64,000 nt of DNA, taken from assembly GCF_016950255.1 (NCBI RefSeq), contig NZ_JACGFN010000001.1, positions 1,922,001-1,986,000 on the forward strand, given 5' to 3'. The notes below the pieces were generated by a model. The model made no database searches, was not told the DNA's origin, and worked only from the letters and a program-made list of their open reading frames with translations. This document shows positions 40,211-49,959 of this stretch, piece after piece. This DNA is from Pectobacterium brasiliense. Its GTDB lineage: Bacteria > Pseudomonadota > Gammaproteobacteria > Enterobacterales > Enterobacteriaceae. Position numbers and translations under genes: made by a program. How positions within the stretch are numbered: position 1 is the first letter of the stretch; each line of letters begins with the position of its first letter.

Positions 40211-41163
40211 GTCTCCCGCTGACCGATTCCCAGCGTCAGGCGCTGCGCGCTGCCTCACATTGGTACGCGGTACTAAGCGACGAACGCGTGAGCCCCCAGC
40301 AAACCGAGAAATGGCAGCAGTGGTATGAGCAAAATCGAGATCACCAGTGGGCCTGGTCGCAGGTAGAAACGCTGCGCAATCAGATGAACGTTGTGCCCGG
40401 CAACATCGCCCACCGCGCCCTTCAGGATACGCAGCTTGCACGCCGCCGAGTGATGAAAGGCCTTTTACTGCTGTTAGGCGTTGGTGGCGGGTGGCAGCTT
40501 TGGCGTTCCGACACAGGAACGGGCCTTCGCGCCGATTACACCACGGCGAAAGGGGCAATCCGTCAGCAGCGTCTGGAAGACGGAACGTTGCTTTCGCTGA
40601 ACACCGACAGCGCCGTCGATGTTCGCTTCGATCTACAGCAGCGGCGTATTCACCTCTGGTACGGCGAAATCGCGATTACCACCGGGCAGGATGCCAGCAG
40701 TCGCCCTTTCTACGTGCAAACACGACACGGGCAATTGACCGCCCTCGGCACTGAATTTACGGTCCGTCAGGAAGCCGACAGCACGCTACTGAGCGTGCAA
40801 CACCATGCGGTGAAAGTCGTACTGGCAAACGATCCGACCCAAGAGCGCATCGTGCGTCAGGGAGAAAGCCTGCGCTTCAGCGCGCGGTTTCTGGGTGAAA
40901 TCCAATCCGCAGAGGAAGAAGACAGCCACTGGGCGCAGGGCATTCTCAGTTTCAGCAATAAGCCGCTCGGCGAGGTGATAGCGACGCTATCGCGCTATCG
41001 TCACGGCGTACTACGCTGTAGCCCAGAGGTCGTGACGCTGCGGTTAAGCGGCACCTTCCCGCTGAAAAATACCGATACGGTGTTACAGGTCATCGAGAAA
41101 ACACTTCCTGTTAAAATTCAGTACATTACTCGCTACTGGGTCAATATCCTTCCCGCACACTAA
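40207..41163 (+). CDS. fecR: FecR signal-transducing regulator
   Basis: Inner-membrane protein that receives the ferric-citrate signal from FecA and activates FecI. I start it at the GTG at 40207, which overlaps the fecI stop and has GGAG nine bases upstream, giving 318 aa (E. coli 317). The N-terminal cytoplasmic part (1-80) has the FecR-type [20 protein letters not shown], the membrane segment is short near residue 85-100 ([12 protein letters not shown]), and the periplasmic part carries [20 protein letters not shown] and [10 protein letters not shown]. Confidence 0.93.
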   Translation: MSLPLTDSQRQALRAASHWYAVLSDERVSPQQTEKWQQWYEQNRDHQWAWSQVETLRNQMNVVPGNIAHRALQDTQLARRRVMKGLLLLLGVGGGWQLWRSDTGTGLRADYTTAKGAIRQQRLEDGTLLSLNTDSAVDVRFDLQQRRIHLWYGEIAITTGQDASSRPFYVQTRHGQLTALGTEFTVRQEADSTLLSVQHHAVKVVLANDPTQERIVRQGESLRFSARFLGEIQSAEEEDSHWAQGILSFSNKPLGEVIATLSRYRHGVLRCSPEVVTLRLSGTFPLKNTDTVLQVIEKTLPVKIQYITRYWVNILPAH

Positions 41164-41165
41164 AC

Positions 41166-41184
41166 GATAACGAAAAAAATTATC
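41166..41184. promoter_or_regulatory. Candidate Fur box upstream of fecA
   Basis: GATAACGAAAAAAATTATC matches the Fur consensus at 15 of 19 positions and lies about 70 bases before fecA, where the FecI-dependent promoter is expected. Confidence 0.6.
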
Positions 41185-41255
41185 ATTCTTAATTGTCCTT
41201 TTTCTCCCTCTCATTCGACTTAGGTGTATAGAACAAAAATGATGATGGAGATGTT

Positions 41256-43604
41256 ATGACGCTCTTACGCGCCTTTCATAAAGCAACCCCTTTAGCCATG
41301 GCGATACAGCTCAGCCTGCTGTCGACAGTCGGTCTCACGACAGGGATGGCCCACGCCGCGACAGTTCCCGCCACCGCACGCTACGATATTGCTGCTGGCG
41401 AGTTAGACAAAGCACTCAACCACTATGCCGCCCGCAGCGGGATTACGCTGTCGGTCGATGCCAGCCTGACGCAGGGTAAACGCAGCAACGGCCTGCACGG
41501 TGACTACACCATTGACGGCGGTCTAAAAGCCCTGCTAGCGGGTAGCGGTCTGCAACTGAAGGCGTTGGGCGATAACGCCTGGACGCTGGAACCGATCCCT
41601 GCGGCAGCGGAAGAAACGCTGACGGTCGTTGGCGACTGGTTGGGGGAGGCGCGTGAAAATGACGTCTTTGAACACGCCGGCGCACGCGATGTGATCCGTC
41701 GTGAGGACTTCGCCAAGACCGGTGCCACCACGATGCGCGATGTCTTAAACCGTATGCCAGGCGTGTATGCACCGGAAAATAACGGCACGGGCAGCCACGA
41801 TCTAGCTATGAATTTTGGTATTCGCGGTCTCAGCCCGCGCCTTGCCAGCCGTTCCACCGTGCTGATGGACGGCATTCCGGTGCCGTTTGCCCCTTACGGT
41901 CAGCCACAGCTTTCCCTCGCGCCCATCTCGCTTGGCAATATGGACGCCATTGATGTCGTGCGCGGCGGCGGTGCCGTACGCTACGGGCCACAGAGCGTCG
42001 GCGGCGTCGTGAACTTCGTCACCCGGGCGATCCCAAAAGAATTTGGCATGAGCGCTGGCATAGAAGGTCAACACAGCCCGACGTCTTCACAGCACAACCC
42101 GAAAGAAACGCACAACCTGCTGGTTGGCGGCACGGCGGATAACGGTTTAGGTTCGGCGCTGCTCTATTCCGGCACCCGCGGCAGCGACTGGCGCGAACAC
42201 AGCGCGACACGCATTGACGACGTGATGCTGAAAAGCCGCTACGCGCCAAACGACGTGCACACGTTTAACAGCCTGCTGCAATATTACGATGGCAGCGCCG
42301 ATATGCCGGGCGGCCTGTCGCGTGCCGATTACAATGCGGACCGCTGGCAGTCAACGCGCCCGTACGATCGCTTCTGGGGGCGTCGTCAGCTTGCCAGTCT
42401 GGGCTATCAATACCAGCCGGATCAGCAGCACAAATTCAATATTCAGGGCTTCTACACGCGCACGCTGCGCAGTGGCTATCTGGAGCAGAATTCCATCATT
42501 ACCCTGTCGCCACGCGAATATTGGGTACGTGGCATCGAACCGCGCTACAGCCAAAGTTTTACCCTCGGATCTTCCGCTCATGAAGTGGGCGTCGGCTATC
42601 GTTATGTCAGCGAATCCACCCATGAGGTGCGTTACTTCACCAGCACCGCCAGCAAGACGCTGCCAAGCGCCAGCAGCCCTATCGACCGCGAAACCCGTGC
42701 GGGTACAGAAGCGCACGCCTGGTACATCGACGACCGTGTTGATATCGGCAACTGGACGATTACGCCGGGAATGCGCTTTGAGCACATCAAATCTCATCAG
42801 GACAATACGCTGAAAGGCACGGGCGAAGCGGTCAGCTACAACGCACCGCTGCCTGCCTTGAACGTGCTCTACCACGTTAACGAGAGTTGGAATCTTTATG
42901 CAAACACCGAAGGATCATTCGGCACCGTACAGTACAGCCGAATTGGCAAGGCTGCTCAAAGCGGCAAAGTGGAACCAGAAAAAGCGCGCACCTGGGAAGT
43001 CGGTTCCCGCTACGACGACGGCGCGCTGACGGCAGAAATGGGCGTTTTTCTGGTTAACTTCAATAACCAGTATGACTCCAATCAGACCAACAACACCGTC
43101 ACCACGCGGGGAAAAACCCGCCATTCCGGGCTGGAAACACAGGCACGCTATCACCTCGCCGAGCTGTCACCCCACTTAGACGCGGTGTCGGTTTATGCGC
43201 GCTATGCCTATGTGAATGCGGAAATTCGCGAAGCAGGTGATACCTACGGTAATCAGGTGCCCTTCTCTTCAAAACACCGGGGAGGATTTGGCGTCGATTA
43301 TCAGCCGGGCAACTGGACGTTCAACCTGAACAGCGAGTTCCAATCCAGCCAGTTCGCCGATAACGCTAACACCGTTGCCGAAAGCGCCGATGGCAGCGCC
43401 GGACGACTCCCCGGCTTTATGCTGTGGGGCGCACGCGCAGCTTATGACTTTGGTCCGCAGTTCTCCGATCTCAATCTGGCCTTTGGTGTGAAAAACCTGT
43501 TCGACCACGATTACTACACTCGCTCGAACAGCGATGACAACAACAAAGGGATTTATGCCGGTCAGCCCCGCACCTTCTATATGCAGGGCTCACTGAAATT
43601 CTGA
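41256..43604 (+). CDS. fecA: Ferric citrate TonB-dependent receptor FecA
   Basis: Outer-membrane receptor that takes up diferric dicitrate and signals to FecR. The 782-aa product has a signal peptide to about residue 34 (AHA), an N-terminal signalling (STN) domain at about 43-112 ([20 protein letters not shown]), a TonB box around ETLTVVG near 120, the plug domain and a 22-strand barrel ending in the C-terminal Phe (SLKF). The signalling domain marks it as a transducing receptor, in agreement with the fecIR pair upstream. Confidence 0.95.
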   Translation: MTLLRAFHKATPLAMAIQLSLLSTVGLTTGMAHAATVPATARYDIAAGELDKALNHYAARSGITLSVDASLTQGKRSNGLHGDYTIDGGLKALLAGSGLQLKALGDNAWTLEPIPAAAEETLTVVGDWLGEARENDVFEHAGARDVIRREDFAKTGATTMRDVLNRMPGVYAPENNGTGSHDLAMNFGIRGLSPRLASRSTVLMDGIPVPFAPYGQPQLSLAPISLGNMDAIDVVRGGGAVRYGPQSVGGVVNFVTRAIPKEFGMSAGIEGQHSPTSSQHNPKETHNLLVGGTADNGLGSALLYSGTRGSDWREHSATRIDDVMLKSRYAPNDVHTFNSLLQYYDGSADMPGGLSRADYNADRWQSTRPYDRFWGRRQLASLGYQYQPDQQHKFNIQGFYTRTLRSGYLEQNSIITLSPREYWVRGIEPRYSQSFTLGSSAHEVGVGYRYVSESTHEVRYFTSTASKTLPSASSPIDRETRAGTEAHAWYIDDRVDIGNWTITPGMRFEHIKSHQDNTLKGTGEAVSYNAPLPALNVLYHVNESWNLYANTEGSFGTVQYSRIGKAAQSGKVEPEKARTWEVGSRYDDGALTAEMGVFLVNFNNQYDSNQTNNTVTTRGKTRHSGLETQARYHLAELSPHLDAVSVYARYAYVNAEIREAGDTYGNQVPFSSKHRGGFGVDYQPGNWTFNLNSEFQSSQFADNANTVAESADGSAGRLPGFMLWGARAAYDFGPQFSDLNLAFGVKNLFDHDYYTRSNSDDNNKGIYAGQPRTFYMQGSLKF

Positions 43605-43620
43605 TCGCCATACGCTCTCG

Positions 43621-43636
43621 CCGGGCAACTGCCCGG
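43621..43636 (+). promoter_or_regulatory. Intercistronic hairpin between fecA and fecB
   Basis: CCGGGC-AACT-GCCCGG forms a 6-bp stem without a U-tract. A stem-loop at this place in E. coli lowers expression of fecBCDE relative to fecA, so a similar role is likely. Confidence 0.6.
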
Positions 43637-43661
43637 CCTGACTAACGATCATGACTTATTC

Positions 43662-43680
43662 GATCACGATAATGACCATT
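43662..43680. promoter_or_regulatory. Weak Fur-like site before fecB
   Basis: GATCACGATAATGACCATT shares 13 of 19 bases with the Fur consensus and ends 13 bases before the fecB start codon. Overlap with the fecB ribosome site region makes it a doubtful but checkable operator. Confidence 0.3.
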
Positions 43681-43693
43681 ATGGGGTTACGCT

Positions 43694-44608
43694 ATGTTTG
43701 CTCTAATTCGCGTTGCACTGATTACCACGCTTTGTCTGTTCGGACTGGGCCGCGCCAATGCGGTAACCGTACAGGATGAACAAGGTTCCTTTACGCTCGA
43801 CACGCCGCCTCAGCGTATTGTGGTGCTGGAACTGTCTTTTGCCGATGCGCTGGCAGCGATAGACGTCAGCCCGGTCGGCATCGCCGATGACAACGATCCC
43901 GATCGGATTCTGGCAGAAGTCCGCGAACATCTTAGCCCTTGGCATTCCGTAGGCACGCGCGCGCAGCCGAGCCTGGAAGCCATCAGCGCATTGAAGCCGG
44001 ATTTGATTATCGCCGACAGCAGCCGTCATAGCGGCATTTACACGGCGCTGAAAGCGATTGCACCGGTGCTGCTGCTGAAGTCGCGCAACGAAACCTATGA
44101 AGAGAACCTGCACTCAGCGGAGATCATCGGCAAGGTGTTGGGGAAAGACAGCGTGATGCAGGCTCGTCTGGCCCAGCATCGCGAGGTGATGAAAGCCTAC
44201 GCAGCCCAGCTTCCCCAAGGCACCAATGTAGTCTTCGGCACCTCACGCGAGCAGCAGTTTAACCTGTACTCCAGCGATGCCTACACCGGCAGCGTGCTGG
44301 CCGCACTTGGCCTGAACGTCCCGAAACCGATTAACAATGCCCCGATGGCTTCCATCAATCTGGAACAGCTGCTGGCGATTAACCCACAGTGGCTGATCGT
44401 GACGCACTATCGCGAAGAAAGTATTGTGAAACGTTGGCAGCAGGATGCGCTCTGGAACCTGCTGGAAGCGCAGCAAAAACAGCAGATTGCCGCCGTTGAC
44501 AGCAATGCCTGGGCGCGGATGCGCGGTATTTTTGCGGCGGAACGCATCGGCAGCGATACGGTGAAGATTTTTAAGCATCAGCCCGTTAGCGTCAGCAGCG
44601 AGCAATGA
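43694..44608 (+). CDS. fecB: Ferric citrate periplasmic binding protein FecB
   Basis: Periplasmic binding protein that hands iron or ferric citrate to FecCD. The 304-aa product has a signal peptide of about 23 residues (cleavage after ANA) and the class III binding-protein features PQRIVVLELSFADALAAI and LKPDLIIADSSRH. fecC starts within its stop codon. Confidence 0.94.
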   Translation: MFALIRVALITTLCLFGLGRANAVTVQDEQGSFTLDTPPQRIVVLELSFADALAAIDVSPVGIADDNDPDRILAEVREHLSPWHSVGTRAQPSLEAISALKPDLIIADSSRHSGIYTALKAIAPVLLLKSRNETYEENLHSAEIIGKVLGKDSVMQARLAQHREVMKAYAAQLPQGTNVVFGTSREQQFNLYSSDAYTGSVLAALGLNVPKPINNAPMASINLEQLLAINPQWLIVTHYREESIVKRWQQDALWNLLEAQQKQQIAAVDSNAWARMRGIFAAERIGSDTVKIFKHQPVSVSSEQ

Positions 44609-45600
44609 GGCAAAGTTTTCATCCATTCTGGCGTTGGGGATTGCCAATAGCGGCACTGCTGGGCGTGTTCTGGCTTAGCCTGTTCTGTTATTCCGCGATC
44701 CCCATCCCCGCCTTGAGTGCCCTCAAGGCGCTGGTAACGGGATCGTCCTCTTCGCTACCCGAGGCGCTGGTGCTCAACCTGCGCCTGCCACGCAGTCTGG
44801 TTGCCGTTCTGATCGGCACCAGTCTGGCATTGTCCGGTGCCCTGCTTCAGACCTTGACCCATAATCCTCTGGCTTCTCCTTCTCTGCTCGGCATCAACAG
44901 CGGCGCGGCGCTAGCGATGGCACTGACCAACGCATTCAGTTCTTCACTCTCCGGTTACCCAATCGCCTTTGTTGCCGCCTGCGGCGGCGGACTGTGCTGG
45001 CTGCTGGTGATGGCCGCAGGCGGCGGCTGGCGACAAACGCTCGATCGCAATCGACTGATTCTGGCAGGCGTCGCGCTTTCTGCGCTGTGCATGGCCTTAA
45101 CGCGGATTACGCTTCTGCTGGCGGAAGATCACGCCTATGGCATTTTTTACTGGCTGGCGGGTGGCGTATCGCACGCGCGCTGGGTCGAATTCTGGCAACT
45201 CTTCCCGTTTGTTATCACCGTCACCCCGGTTGTCCTGCTGCTGTCTAACCAGCTTAATCTGCTGAACATCGGTGACGTGAGCGCCCATACGCTGGGCGTC
45301 AACTTAGGTCGTCTGCGCCTAATCCTCAATCTGGCCGTGCTGATTCTGGTGGGTGCCTGCGTGAGCGTCGCCGGTCCGGTCGCATTTATCGGTCTGTTAA
45401 TACCGCATCTGGCGCGTTTCTGGATCGGTTACGACCAAAGAAAGCTGCTCCCCATGAGCATGCTGATGGGTGCGGCGTTTATGTTACTGGCCGATCTGCT
45501 TGCCCGTGCGCTCGCCTGGCCGGGCGAACTGCCTGCTGGTGCAGTACTGGCACTGATCGGCGCGCCCTGTTTCGTCTGGCTGGCAAGGAGGCGAGGATAA
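44605..45600 (+). CDS. fecC: Ferric citrate ABC permease FecC
   Basis: One of two inner-membrane permease subunits of the FecBCDE importer (BtuC/FecCD family). The 331-aa protein has about nine to ten helices, with RLPRSLVAVLIGTSLALSGALLQ near 60 and the C-terminal PAGAVLALIGAPCFVWL motif. It overlaps fecB by four bases and fecD by one. Confidence 0.94.
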   Translation: MRQSFHPFWRWGLPIAALLGVFWLSLFCYSAIPIPALSALKALVTGSSSSLPEALVLNLRLPRSLVAVLIGTSLALSGALLQTLTHNPLASPSLLGINSGAALAMALTNAFSSSLSGYPIAFVAACGGGLCWLLVMAAGGGWRQTLDRNRLILAGVALSALCMALTRITLLLAEDHAYGIFYWLAGGVSHARWVEFWQLFPFVITVTPVVLLLSNQLNLLNIGDVSAHTLGVNLGRLRLILNLAVLILVGACVSVAGPVAFIGLLIPHLARFWIGYDQRKLLPMSMLMGAAFMLLADLLARALAWPGELPAGAVLALIGAPCFVWLARRRG

Positions 45601-46559
45601 TGCGCCCCATTATTGTGTTCATCTCGATTACGCTGCTGCTACTCGCCACCAGCATTCTGTCGCTGCGCATGGGCGCGATTCCGCTGCCGTGGTCGGCGTT
45701 GATGAGCGGCTGGCACAGCACCAGCGAACATCATTATGTACTGACCCAATACCGTTTGCCCCGCGTGCTGCTGGCACTGTTCGTCGGCGCGGCACTGGCT
45801 ATTTCCGGCGTACTGGTACAAGGAATTGTGCGTAACCCGCTGGCATCGCCGGATATTCTCGGCGTGAACCACGCGGCGAGTCTGGCAACCGTCGGCGCAC
45901 TGATGCTGGTGCCCGCGCTGCCCGTGATCTGGCTACCGCTGATCGCGTTTATCGGAGGCATCGCCGGGCTGCTGCTCCTGAGACTCATCGCGGGAACATC
46001 ATCCCCAATGCGGCTGGCACTCATCGGCGTCGCACTGTCCGCGACCTGGGCAAGCGTCACCGACTATCTGATTATCTCCCGCCCGCAGGATATCAACAAC
46101 GCGCTTCTGTGGTTGACGGGTAGCCTGTGGGGGCGCGACTGGTCATTCGTGATGGTCGCGCTGCCCGTCCTCTGCGTATTGATTCCGCTCAGCCTGCGCT
46201 TTTGCCGCGATCTGGATTTGCTCGCGCTGGGCGACGACCGTGCCAGCACGCTGGGCGTGAATATCGGGCGCATTCAGTTTTGGGGGTTAACGCTCGCCGT
46301 CGCACTCGCCGCAACCAGCGTGGCCGTGTGCGGGCCTATCGGCTTTATCAGCCTCGTGGTGCCGCATCTGATCCGCTATCTGCTGGGAGGACGGCATCGC
46401 TGGCTCCTCCCAACTTCTGCCGTTGCTGGTGCATTGGTACTGCTGCTTGCCGATCTGCTGGCGCGCACGCTGAACCCACCGATGGAATTACCCGCAGGGG
46501 TGCTCACTGCCATTATCGGCGCGCCCTGGTTTTTTTGGTTTCTCGTGAGAATGCGCTAA
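45600..46559 (+). CDS. fecD: Ferric citrate ABC permease FecD
   Basis: Second permease subunit, 319 aa, paralogous to FecC. The family pattern YRLPRVLLALFVGAALAISG near residue 51 and PAGVLTAIIGAPWFFWFLVR at the end are clear. The start ATG shares its A with the fecC stop, and fecE starts right after its stop, so translation is tightly coupled. Confidence 0.94.
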   Translation: MRPIIVFISITLLLLATSILSLRMGAIPLPWSALMSGWHSTSEHHYVLTQYRLPRVLLALFVGAALAISGVLVQGIVRNPLASPDILGVNHAASLATVGALMLVPALPVIWLPLIAFIGGIAGLLLLRLIAGTSSPMRLALIGVALSATWASVTDYLIISRPQDINNALLWLTGSLWGRDWSFVMVALPVLCVLIPLSLRFCRDLDLLALGDDRASTLGVNIGRIQFWGLTLAVALAATSVAVCGPIGFISLVVPHLIRYLLGGRHRWLLPTSAVAGALVLLLADLLARTLNPPMELPAGVLTAIIGAPWFFWFLVRMR

Positions 46560-47327
46560 ATGGAACTGACAACACAAAACCTGACGGCGGGCTATGGCGA
46601 CAAGCGTATTCTTGACGGATTGTCGCTGTCGCTGCCCGCCGGAAAAATTACTGCCCTGCTCGGCCCCAACGGCTGCGGCAAGTCAACGCTGCTGAAGTGC
46701 TTTGCCAAGCTGCTTACCCCGGAATCCGGCGTTATTCAGCTCGACGGCAAGCCGCTCTCTGCGTTCTCCGCCCGCCAGCTCTCGCGCCATCTGGCGCTGT
46801 TACCGCAGCAGCATTTGACGCCAGAGGGGATCACCGTACGTGACATGGTGGCCTACGGGCGCAGCCCTTGGCTATCACTGTGGGGACGGTTATCGCAGGA
46901 CGATCGACAACGCGTGCAGCTCGCAATGGAGAAAACGCACATCGTCGACCTCGCCGACAAACGGTTAACCGATTTGTCCGGTGGGCAGCGTCAGCGGGCG
47001 TTTCTGGCGATGCTGCTGGCGCAGGATACGCCCGTCGTCCTGCTCGATGAGCCGACAACCTATCTCGATATCAATCATCAGGTCGAGTTAATGAAGCTGC
47101 TACGTGAACTGAATCAGGCGGGTAAAACGGTGGTGACCGTCCTGCACGATCTGAATCAGGCCAGCCGCTACTGCGATCATCTGGTGATGCTGGCAGGTGG
47201 ACGCGTGATGGCGCAGGGTTCACCGCACGAGGTAATGAAACCGGCATTACTACAGCAGGTGTTCAGCATTGATGCGGAGATCCACGCCGAACCCGTCTCA
47301 GGGCAGCCGATGTGTGTGGTGCGGTGA
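46560..47327 (+). CDS. fecE: Ferric citrate ABC ATPase FecE
   Basis: Cytoplasmic ATPase of the importer, 255 aa. Walker A GPNGCGKST near residues 35-43, signature LSGGQRQR near 138-145, Walker B PVVLLDEPT near 155-163 and the switch His in VLHDLNQ near 193. It is the last gene of the locus; no clear intrinsic terminator follows. Confidence 0.95.
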   Translation: MELTTQNLTAGYGDKRILDGLSLSLPAGKITALLGPNGCGKSTLLKCFAKLLTPESGVIQLDGKPLSAFSARQLSRHLALLPQQHLTPEGITVRDMVAYGRSPWLSLWGRLSQDDRQRVQLAMEKTHIVDLADKRLTDLSGGQRQRAFLAMLLAQDTPVVLLDEPTTYLDINHQVELMKLLRELNQAGKTVVTVLHDLNQASRYCDHLVMLAGGRVMAQGSPHEVMKPALLQQVFSIDAEIHAEPVSGQPMCVVR

Positions 47328-48183
47328 GCGCAGACCATGTTTTTTATCCAGCATTCGTGGGCATAACTACCTCATAAAAATATTTATGCTCCTCAAGAAT
47401 AGCCTTGTTAGCCGTGAGACAGCAGAACCGCTACTCTGCCTGTGTGACAGGGAACCAATAGACATAGCGGGAACACCACTATGGCGAGTAGCTCAAACCA
47501 TCAGGCGCTAAATAATTTATATGGACATCGACCCAGTGCAAACACGAGAAATCTTTTTCTGACAAAGCAGTCACACGCATATATCCGGCGTCGTGAGTTC
47601 ATTTTCCGCGTCTTCTCTCCCTGATGATATCTCACTTATGTGCTGATATTACCCAGACTCGTCATTTATTTCGGTAACGTGACCCTTAATAACAACCAAA
47701 ATTGGATAATCATTCCAATTGAATTAAATAACATGAGAACTATATCGGTACATGTTAGATAGACTGAAATACATGGAATATAATCATCATCCTAATTAAT
47801 TAGTGGTGCTAAAAAAATTATTTCTTTGGGACGGAAATTGATTAACAAGAGAGCCCCCCAGACATCTTCGGAGGTAAAGCATTAAGGAATAAAAACATCC
47901 TCCAACAGTCAATAGCTTCTCTATTGAAGCGTTTATGCCGTTTAAAAGTAAGTCCTGAGCGTGTAAAAAACCGCATGATCATGTACATGCATCATTACGT
48001 ATTCCTTGTAGAGTAAATGCTTGTAACTTATTGTAATGCATAGTCTTAATTAAGGTTAATTAGAATATTCAGTATAGCATATCGTCGGCCATAATTTACC
48101 GTCATAAAAATGTAAAAAATGTGACTCAAGCAGTTTTAATGCTGTAGCAGGGCGCTATAAAATCAGCATAGTTTTTTAGGAGA
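47328..48183. other. 856-bp stretch without a recognisable gene
   Basis: After fecE the base composition falls to AT-rich and stays so through the island. Short open frames are present (for example the end of 47269-47511) but none has a ribosome site or recognisable content. I see no tRNA and no clear terminator. The stretch probably marks the disturbed left flank of the accessory island. Confidence 0.5.
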
Positions 48184-48432
48184 ATGAAAACAAACAAGGA
48201 GAAAAACACGAAGTTCAGGTTGCTGTTCCTGCCAACGTATTCGCCGTGGCTGAACCCGATAGAACTGCTGTGGTTGTCGTTACATGAAACAATAACGCGA
48301 AACCACCAAAATCGATACATGTGGCAGTTACTGGAACGTGTAAAACAATTTATGAACGCCGCTTCACCGTTCCCCGCTAATCAACATGGACCGGCAAAAG
48401 TGGAGCGCTAATATGAGAAGTTATTTAGAAAA
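48184..48432 (+). pseudogene. IS630-type transposase 3' relic, left boundary of island
   Basis: The frame reads LFLPTYSPWLNPIELLWLSL and then YMWQLLERVKQFM, the conserved C-terminal part of IS630-family DDE transposases, including the region of the last catalytic residue. The 5' three quarters are missing. The TAA at 48409 aligns with a CAA Gln codon in the right-hand relic, and the homology continues past it (YEKLFR versus YAKLFR), so the stop is a secondary mutation. The transposase reads into the island. Confidence 0.82.
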
Positions 48433-48724
48433 TCAACATCCTAAATATGATTTCAGCCTTAATAAGGCATGGTCAAATGTACTATCATTCGCTTCTGGGA
48501 ACGTTCAAAAAAATAATATCTATGCCCTAAAGGAGAAAATAGAATCAGGAGATGTAGCTGGATGGGAGGACGTCTATAATCTTTTATCCTCAATGGGATG
48601 TAATATATATGATATTTTATCTATTGCATCGTGTGCGATTAAGCAGGATGTTGATTATGAGTTTCACCTGATAGATGGTGATGCACTGAGAGGATGGGAT
48701 TCTTCTTTTTTTCAAAAAATTTAA
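48413..48724 (+). CDS. Unrecognised 103-aa protein, first island gene
   Basis: I do not recognise this protein. From the ATG at 48413 it is 103 aa, soluble, without signal peptide or membrane helix, mostly helical in character, with Cys at 71 and 82 and an acidic C-terminus ending WDSSFFQKI. Its GGAG ribosome site and its first six or seven codons lie in the decayed transposase tail, in a different frame. It could therefore be a gene whose original 5' end was replaced, or a remnant. It is followed 31 bases later by the MFS gene on the same strand, so the two are probably cotranscribed. AT-rich codon use. Confidence 0.55.
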   Translation: MRSYLENQHPKYDFSLNKAWSNVLSFASGNVQKNNIYALKEKIESGDVAGWEDVYNLLSSMGCNIYDILSIASCAIKQDVDYEFHLIDGDALRGWDSSFFQKI

Positions 48725-48755
48725 ATTATAATTATATAAAATAAAAAGGTATATC

Positions 48756-49955
48756 ATGAATAATATTTTTGGTTTCTTTATTGGGAGTTCTGCTCTTTCA
48801 TTATTAGGTATTGAGGTTTTTCATATAACTCTACCTTTATTAGTGCTTGCACTAGGGTTTTCTCCTATTGAGGTTAGTTGGTGTATTTTTTCTTTTTTTC
48901 TTCCTGTTATCATCGTTAAAGTAGCATCATCAACGTTTATTGAAAAAGGAAGTAAAATTAAAACATTAAAAATAGGTGAATTTGGAAGGTTATTTATTGC
49001 ATTTTCCCTCGCTTTAATTTTATTTCTATCAAAAGAATTAAATTTAGTATTTATAGTTTCTATTTCATTTTTCTTTGGAGTATTTACGGTATTTACTGAA
49101 GTGGCTGAACCTGTTGTACTTAAGTCATTATTGAATAACAAACAATCAACTAGTGCATTATCTACATATGAAATACGCACGAGATCGGTACAATTACTGG
49201 CACCTGTGTTATGTGGATTTTTAATTTCAATAAATTTATTCACTCCTTATTTAATAGTTGGTATTATTTCTATCTTTTCACTTTTCTTACTGTCAAAAAT
49301 AAAAATTCAAGAATCTCTATCTAAAGATAAAAATAAAGTTTATTTAAAGGATGATGTTTCTTATGCGATTAAATGGCTAAAAAATAATAAATTATTTTCC
49401 TTAATGATAATGCTAACCTCAATTAATAACCTTCTTCACCCTGTATTATACTTGTCAGTTATTTTCTCATTGAGTGAGAAGAATGCTGGTTTCGAAGTTA
49501 CTGGGCTGATACTTTCAGGTCTTGGCGTGGGAGGGATTGTTGGTAGTCTGATGTCTAAAAAACTGATAGACAACATTCCATTACGGACTATTGTGTTATA
49601 TGTAAATATTTTTAGAGTTGCTATTTTTTCTGGCTTTATTATTATCGATTCTCCTATTGGAATTTTCTCCCTATTTGTTCTCAAGGCGATTTTGGGCGGA
49701 GTGTGGAATGTTAGTTATAATATTTTCACTATAAAAGAAATGCCCTTAGAATTAGCAGCAAGAATATCAGCAATAAGTGGGACTTTAATTAAGTTAAGTG
49801 CAGGCGCAGGTAGTCTAGGTGCTGGATATATGCTAAGTTTAATGGGTATTGAAGCCACAATCATTGTTCTTGTTATTTTTACTTTATTTATGTTACTTTG
49901 TTCATTTATGTATAAGGATGAGTATACTCGGTTTGAGCGTGAATGTTTAAAGTAA
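48756..49955 (+). CDS. MFS efflux transporter
   Basis: A 399-aa inner-membrane protein with about 10-12 hydrophobic helices in the layout of the MFS drug/siderophore exporter branch (similar in style to EntS-like and macrolide efflux proteins). It has a central cytoplasmic loop near 190-215 (LSKDKNKVYLKDDVSYAIKW), often seen in that branch, and GVGGIVGSLMSKKL in helix 7-8. An AAGG ribosome site precedes the ATG. Strongly AT-rich, unlike flanking core genes, and so probably acquired. It ends four bases from the convergent PLP-enzyme gene. The substrate is unknown; an island product or a toxic amino-acid analogue would fit. Confidence 0.85.
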   Translation: MNNIFGFFIGSSALSLLGIEVFHITLPLLVLALGFSPIEVSWCIFSFFLPVIIVKVASSTFIEKGSKIKTLKIGEFGRLFIAFSLALILFLSKELNLVFIVSISFFFGVFTVFTEVAEPVVLKSLLNNKQSTSALSTYEIRTRSVQLLAPVLCGFLISINLFTPYLIVGIISIFSLFLLSKIKIQESLSKDKNKVYLKDDVSYAIKWLKNNKLFSLMIMLTSINNLLHPVLYLSVIFSLSEKNAGFEVTGLILSGLGVGGIVGSLMSKKLIDNIPLRTIVLYVNIFRVAIFSGFIIIDSPIGIFSLFVLKAILGGVWNVSYNIFTIKEMPLELAARISAISGTLIKLSAGAGSLGAGYMLSLMGIEATIIVLVIFTLFMLLCSFMYKDEYTRFERECLK

Positions 49956-49959
49956 ATAT

